DNA of 64,000 nt from Lutjanus erythropterus (taxonomy: Eukaryota; Chordata; Actinopteri; Lutjaniformes; Lutjanidae): positions 7,189,465 through 7,253,464 of the forward strand of contig CM034607.1 of NCBI GenBank assembly GCA_020091685.1. Direction: 5' to 3'. This document shows positions 62,995 through 64,000 of the stretch, one piece after another. A program made the translations under genes and the position numbers. Within the stretch, counting starts at the first letter, position 1. Each line of letters starts with the position of its first letter. The notes under the pieces are model-generated. The model saw only the letters and a list, made by a program, of their open reading frames with translations, was not told where the DNA came from and searched no databases.

Positions 62995-63410
62995 CGGGCC
63001 ACAGGCATGATATTTTCTGTCTGTCCGTCTCGACTATTTTTGTGAATGCCATATCTTAAGACCTCTTCTTCGAACTTGGCTCAAGTGTCCACTTAGACTC
63101 AAGGAACTAATTAGATTTTAATGGTCATAGGTCAAAGTTCAAGGTCACTGTGTCCTTATGTTGGTCCCATTCCACTGAACACCATATCTCAGGAACATAA
63201 TTTTCATAAACATCCACTTGGACTTAAGGATGAATTGATTATATGTTGGTGGTCAAAGGTCACTGTGACCTCACAAAACATGTTGAACATGTTTTTGCCC
63301 ATAATTTAAGAATTCACACATTCATTTTAACAAAATTTCACACAGATGTCTATTAAGGAAAGGTCAAAGGTCAGCATCTCAGTGATATCATAATGTTTTG
63401 CAAAAATACT
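62995..63410 (+). repeat. minisatellite-like teleost repeat with GGTCAAAGGTCA units
   Basis: Imperfect units of roughly 80-110 bp repeat the phrases CATATCT(C/T)A(A/G)GA, CCACTTGGACT or CCACTTAGACT, and GGTCAAAGGTCACTGTGACC-like blocks at 63123, 63250 and 63361. This is a familiar dispersed repeat of fish genomes. Confidence 0.7.
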
Positions 63411-64000
63411 TGAAGCTCTCTATCGGTCCTCTGTACTGCTCTGTAAAAATAGCCTTTAAGTTAAGACCGCATGTTTCTCACTGGAAGTTATTTACTGGAA
63501 TCACACATCAATATAGTGATGCAAAATACACTTAATACTTTTAATTACATTTCTTTAAAGTCTACACTAAATATATTATTCAGAAATGGATGTAAACTGG
63601 TTGGCAGAGGCATACAACCACGTAATTCTAGTCTTTTCTGCTGCTGTTCAGGCTTCATATATATTTGTAAGTTATAGAAAATGTACCAGACTTAATCAAA
63701 TATTAAAACATAATTTGCATTTGAACTCTAGCTTCAAAAAAAAGGGGGAAAAAGTCTAAACCGAGTCTATATAAAAGCATGTTACTGTTTGTGTAAGCTG
63801 AAATGAATAGTGGAAAAAAGTAATTTTAAAGTGTCTACGAAAAAAACCAAGCTGTTGACAGTAATCTAAAAAAAGCTCTCTCGGCATGCTCTTTTGAGAC
63901 GGTCCCTATTCAGCTCGTCGCACAAGGTGCCAGGCTTTAATTCAAGGTGTGAGGTAGAATTTATAGTACAGACAAGAATCACCTAGATTACTGCTAATAC

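Larger units (their letters stand above)
61237..64000 (+). other. trappc9: trappc9 intron, 5' part (2.8 kb visible)
   Basis: Non-coding. Holds a TIR element (62218-62812) and a minisatellite-like repeat with nuclear-receptor half sites (62995-63410). I see nothing recognisable in 61237-62217 or 63411-64000. Confidence 0.75.

Overview
The window is vertebrate nuclear DNA, almost certainly from a ray-finned (teleost) fish. It is AT-leaning, has no dense or operon-like coding, and consists of short exons with GT-AG borders separated by introns of up to about 16 kb. The introns are full of short non-autonomous DNA transposon remnants of kinds typical of teleost genomes (hAT-like with 8-bp target duplications, Tc1/mariner-like with transposase scraps, TTAA-bounded MITEs and fold-back elements). 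The species cannot be fixed from the sequence.

The only protein-coding gene I can support is trappc9 (NIBP, the Trs120 homologue) on the + strand. Seven consecutive internal exons are visible: 720-865, 11751-11836, 22309-22435, 22633-22765, 29158-29321, 45072-45224 and 61118-61236. They join in one open frame of 309 codons with intron phases 1, 0, 1, 2, 1, 1, 0 and match the middle part of the roughly 1,150-residue vertebrate protein, compared from memory. The 5' and 3' ends of the gene lie outside the window. TRAPPC9 is a TRAPPII-specific subunit acting at Golgi and endosomal membranes in Rab activation.

Layout: 1-719 is upstream intron. Intron A (866-11750) holds a CATC microsatellite, a ~0.7-kb tandem duplication, a Tc1-like remnant, a TTAA-bounded MITE and a hAT-like element. 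Intron B (11837-22308) holds a ~0.9-kb inverted-repeat element butted against a fold-back element, a 973-bp hAT-like insertion with a perfect 8-bp target duplication, and fold-back copies. Intron C is only 197 bp. Intron D (22766-29157) has a Tc1-like remnant with a recognisable transposase scrap and a third fold-back copy. Introns E (29322-45071) and F (45225-61117) hold many nested hAT-like MITEs, a (CA)n tract and a short interstitial telomere-like tract. 61237-64000 is downstream intron with a minisatellite-like repeat carrying perfect nuclear-receptor motifs.

The most testable observations are: (1) a (TG)7 tract abutting the 3' splice site of the frame-neutral 153-bp exon at 45072; (2) two independent pairs of inverted transposon copies flanking the 22309-22765 exon pair, an arrangement that favours back-splicing; (3) a series of nested insertions with readable target duplications that order the transposition events. 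I saw no evidence of a second gene, an RNA gene, a CRISPR array or any wholly new system.
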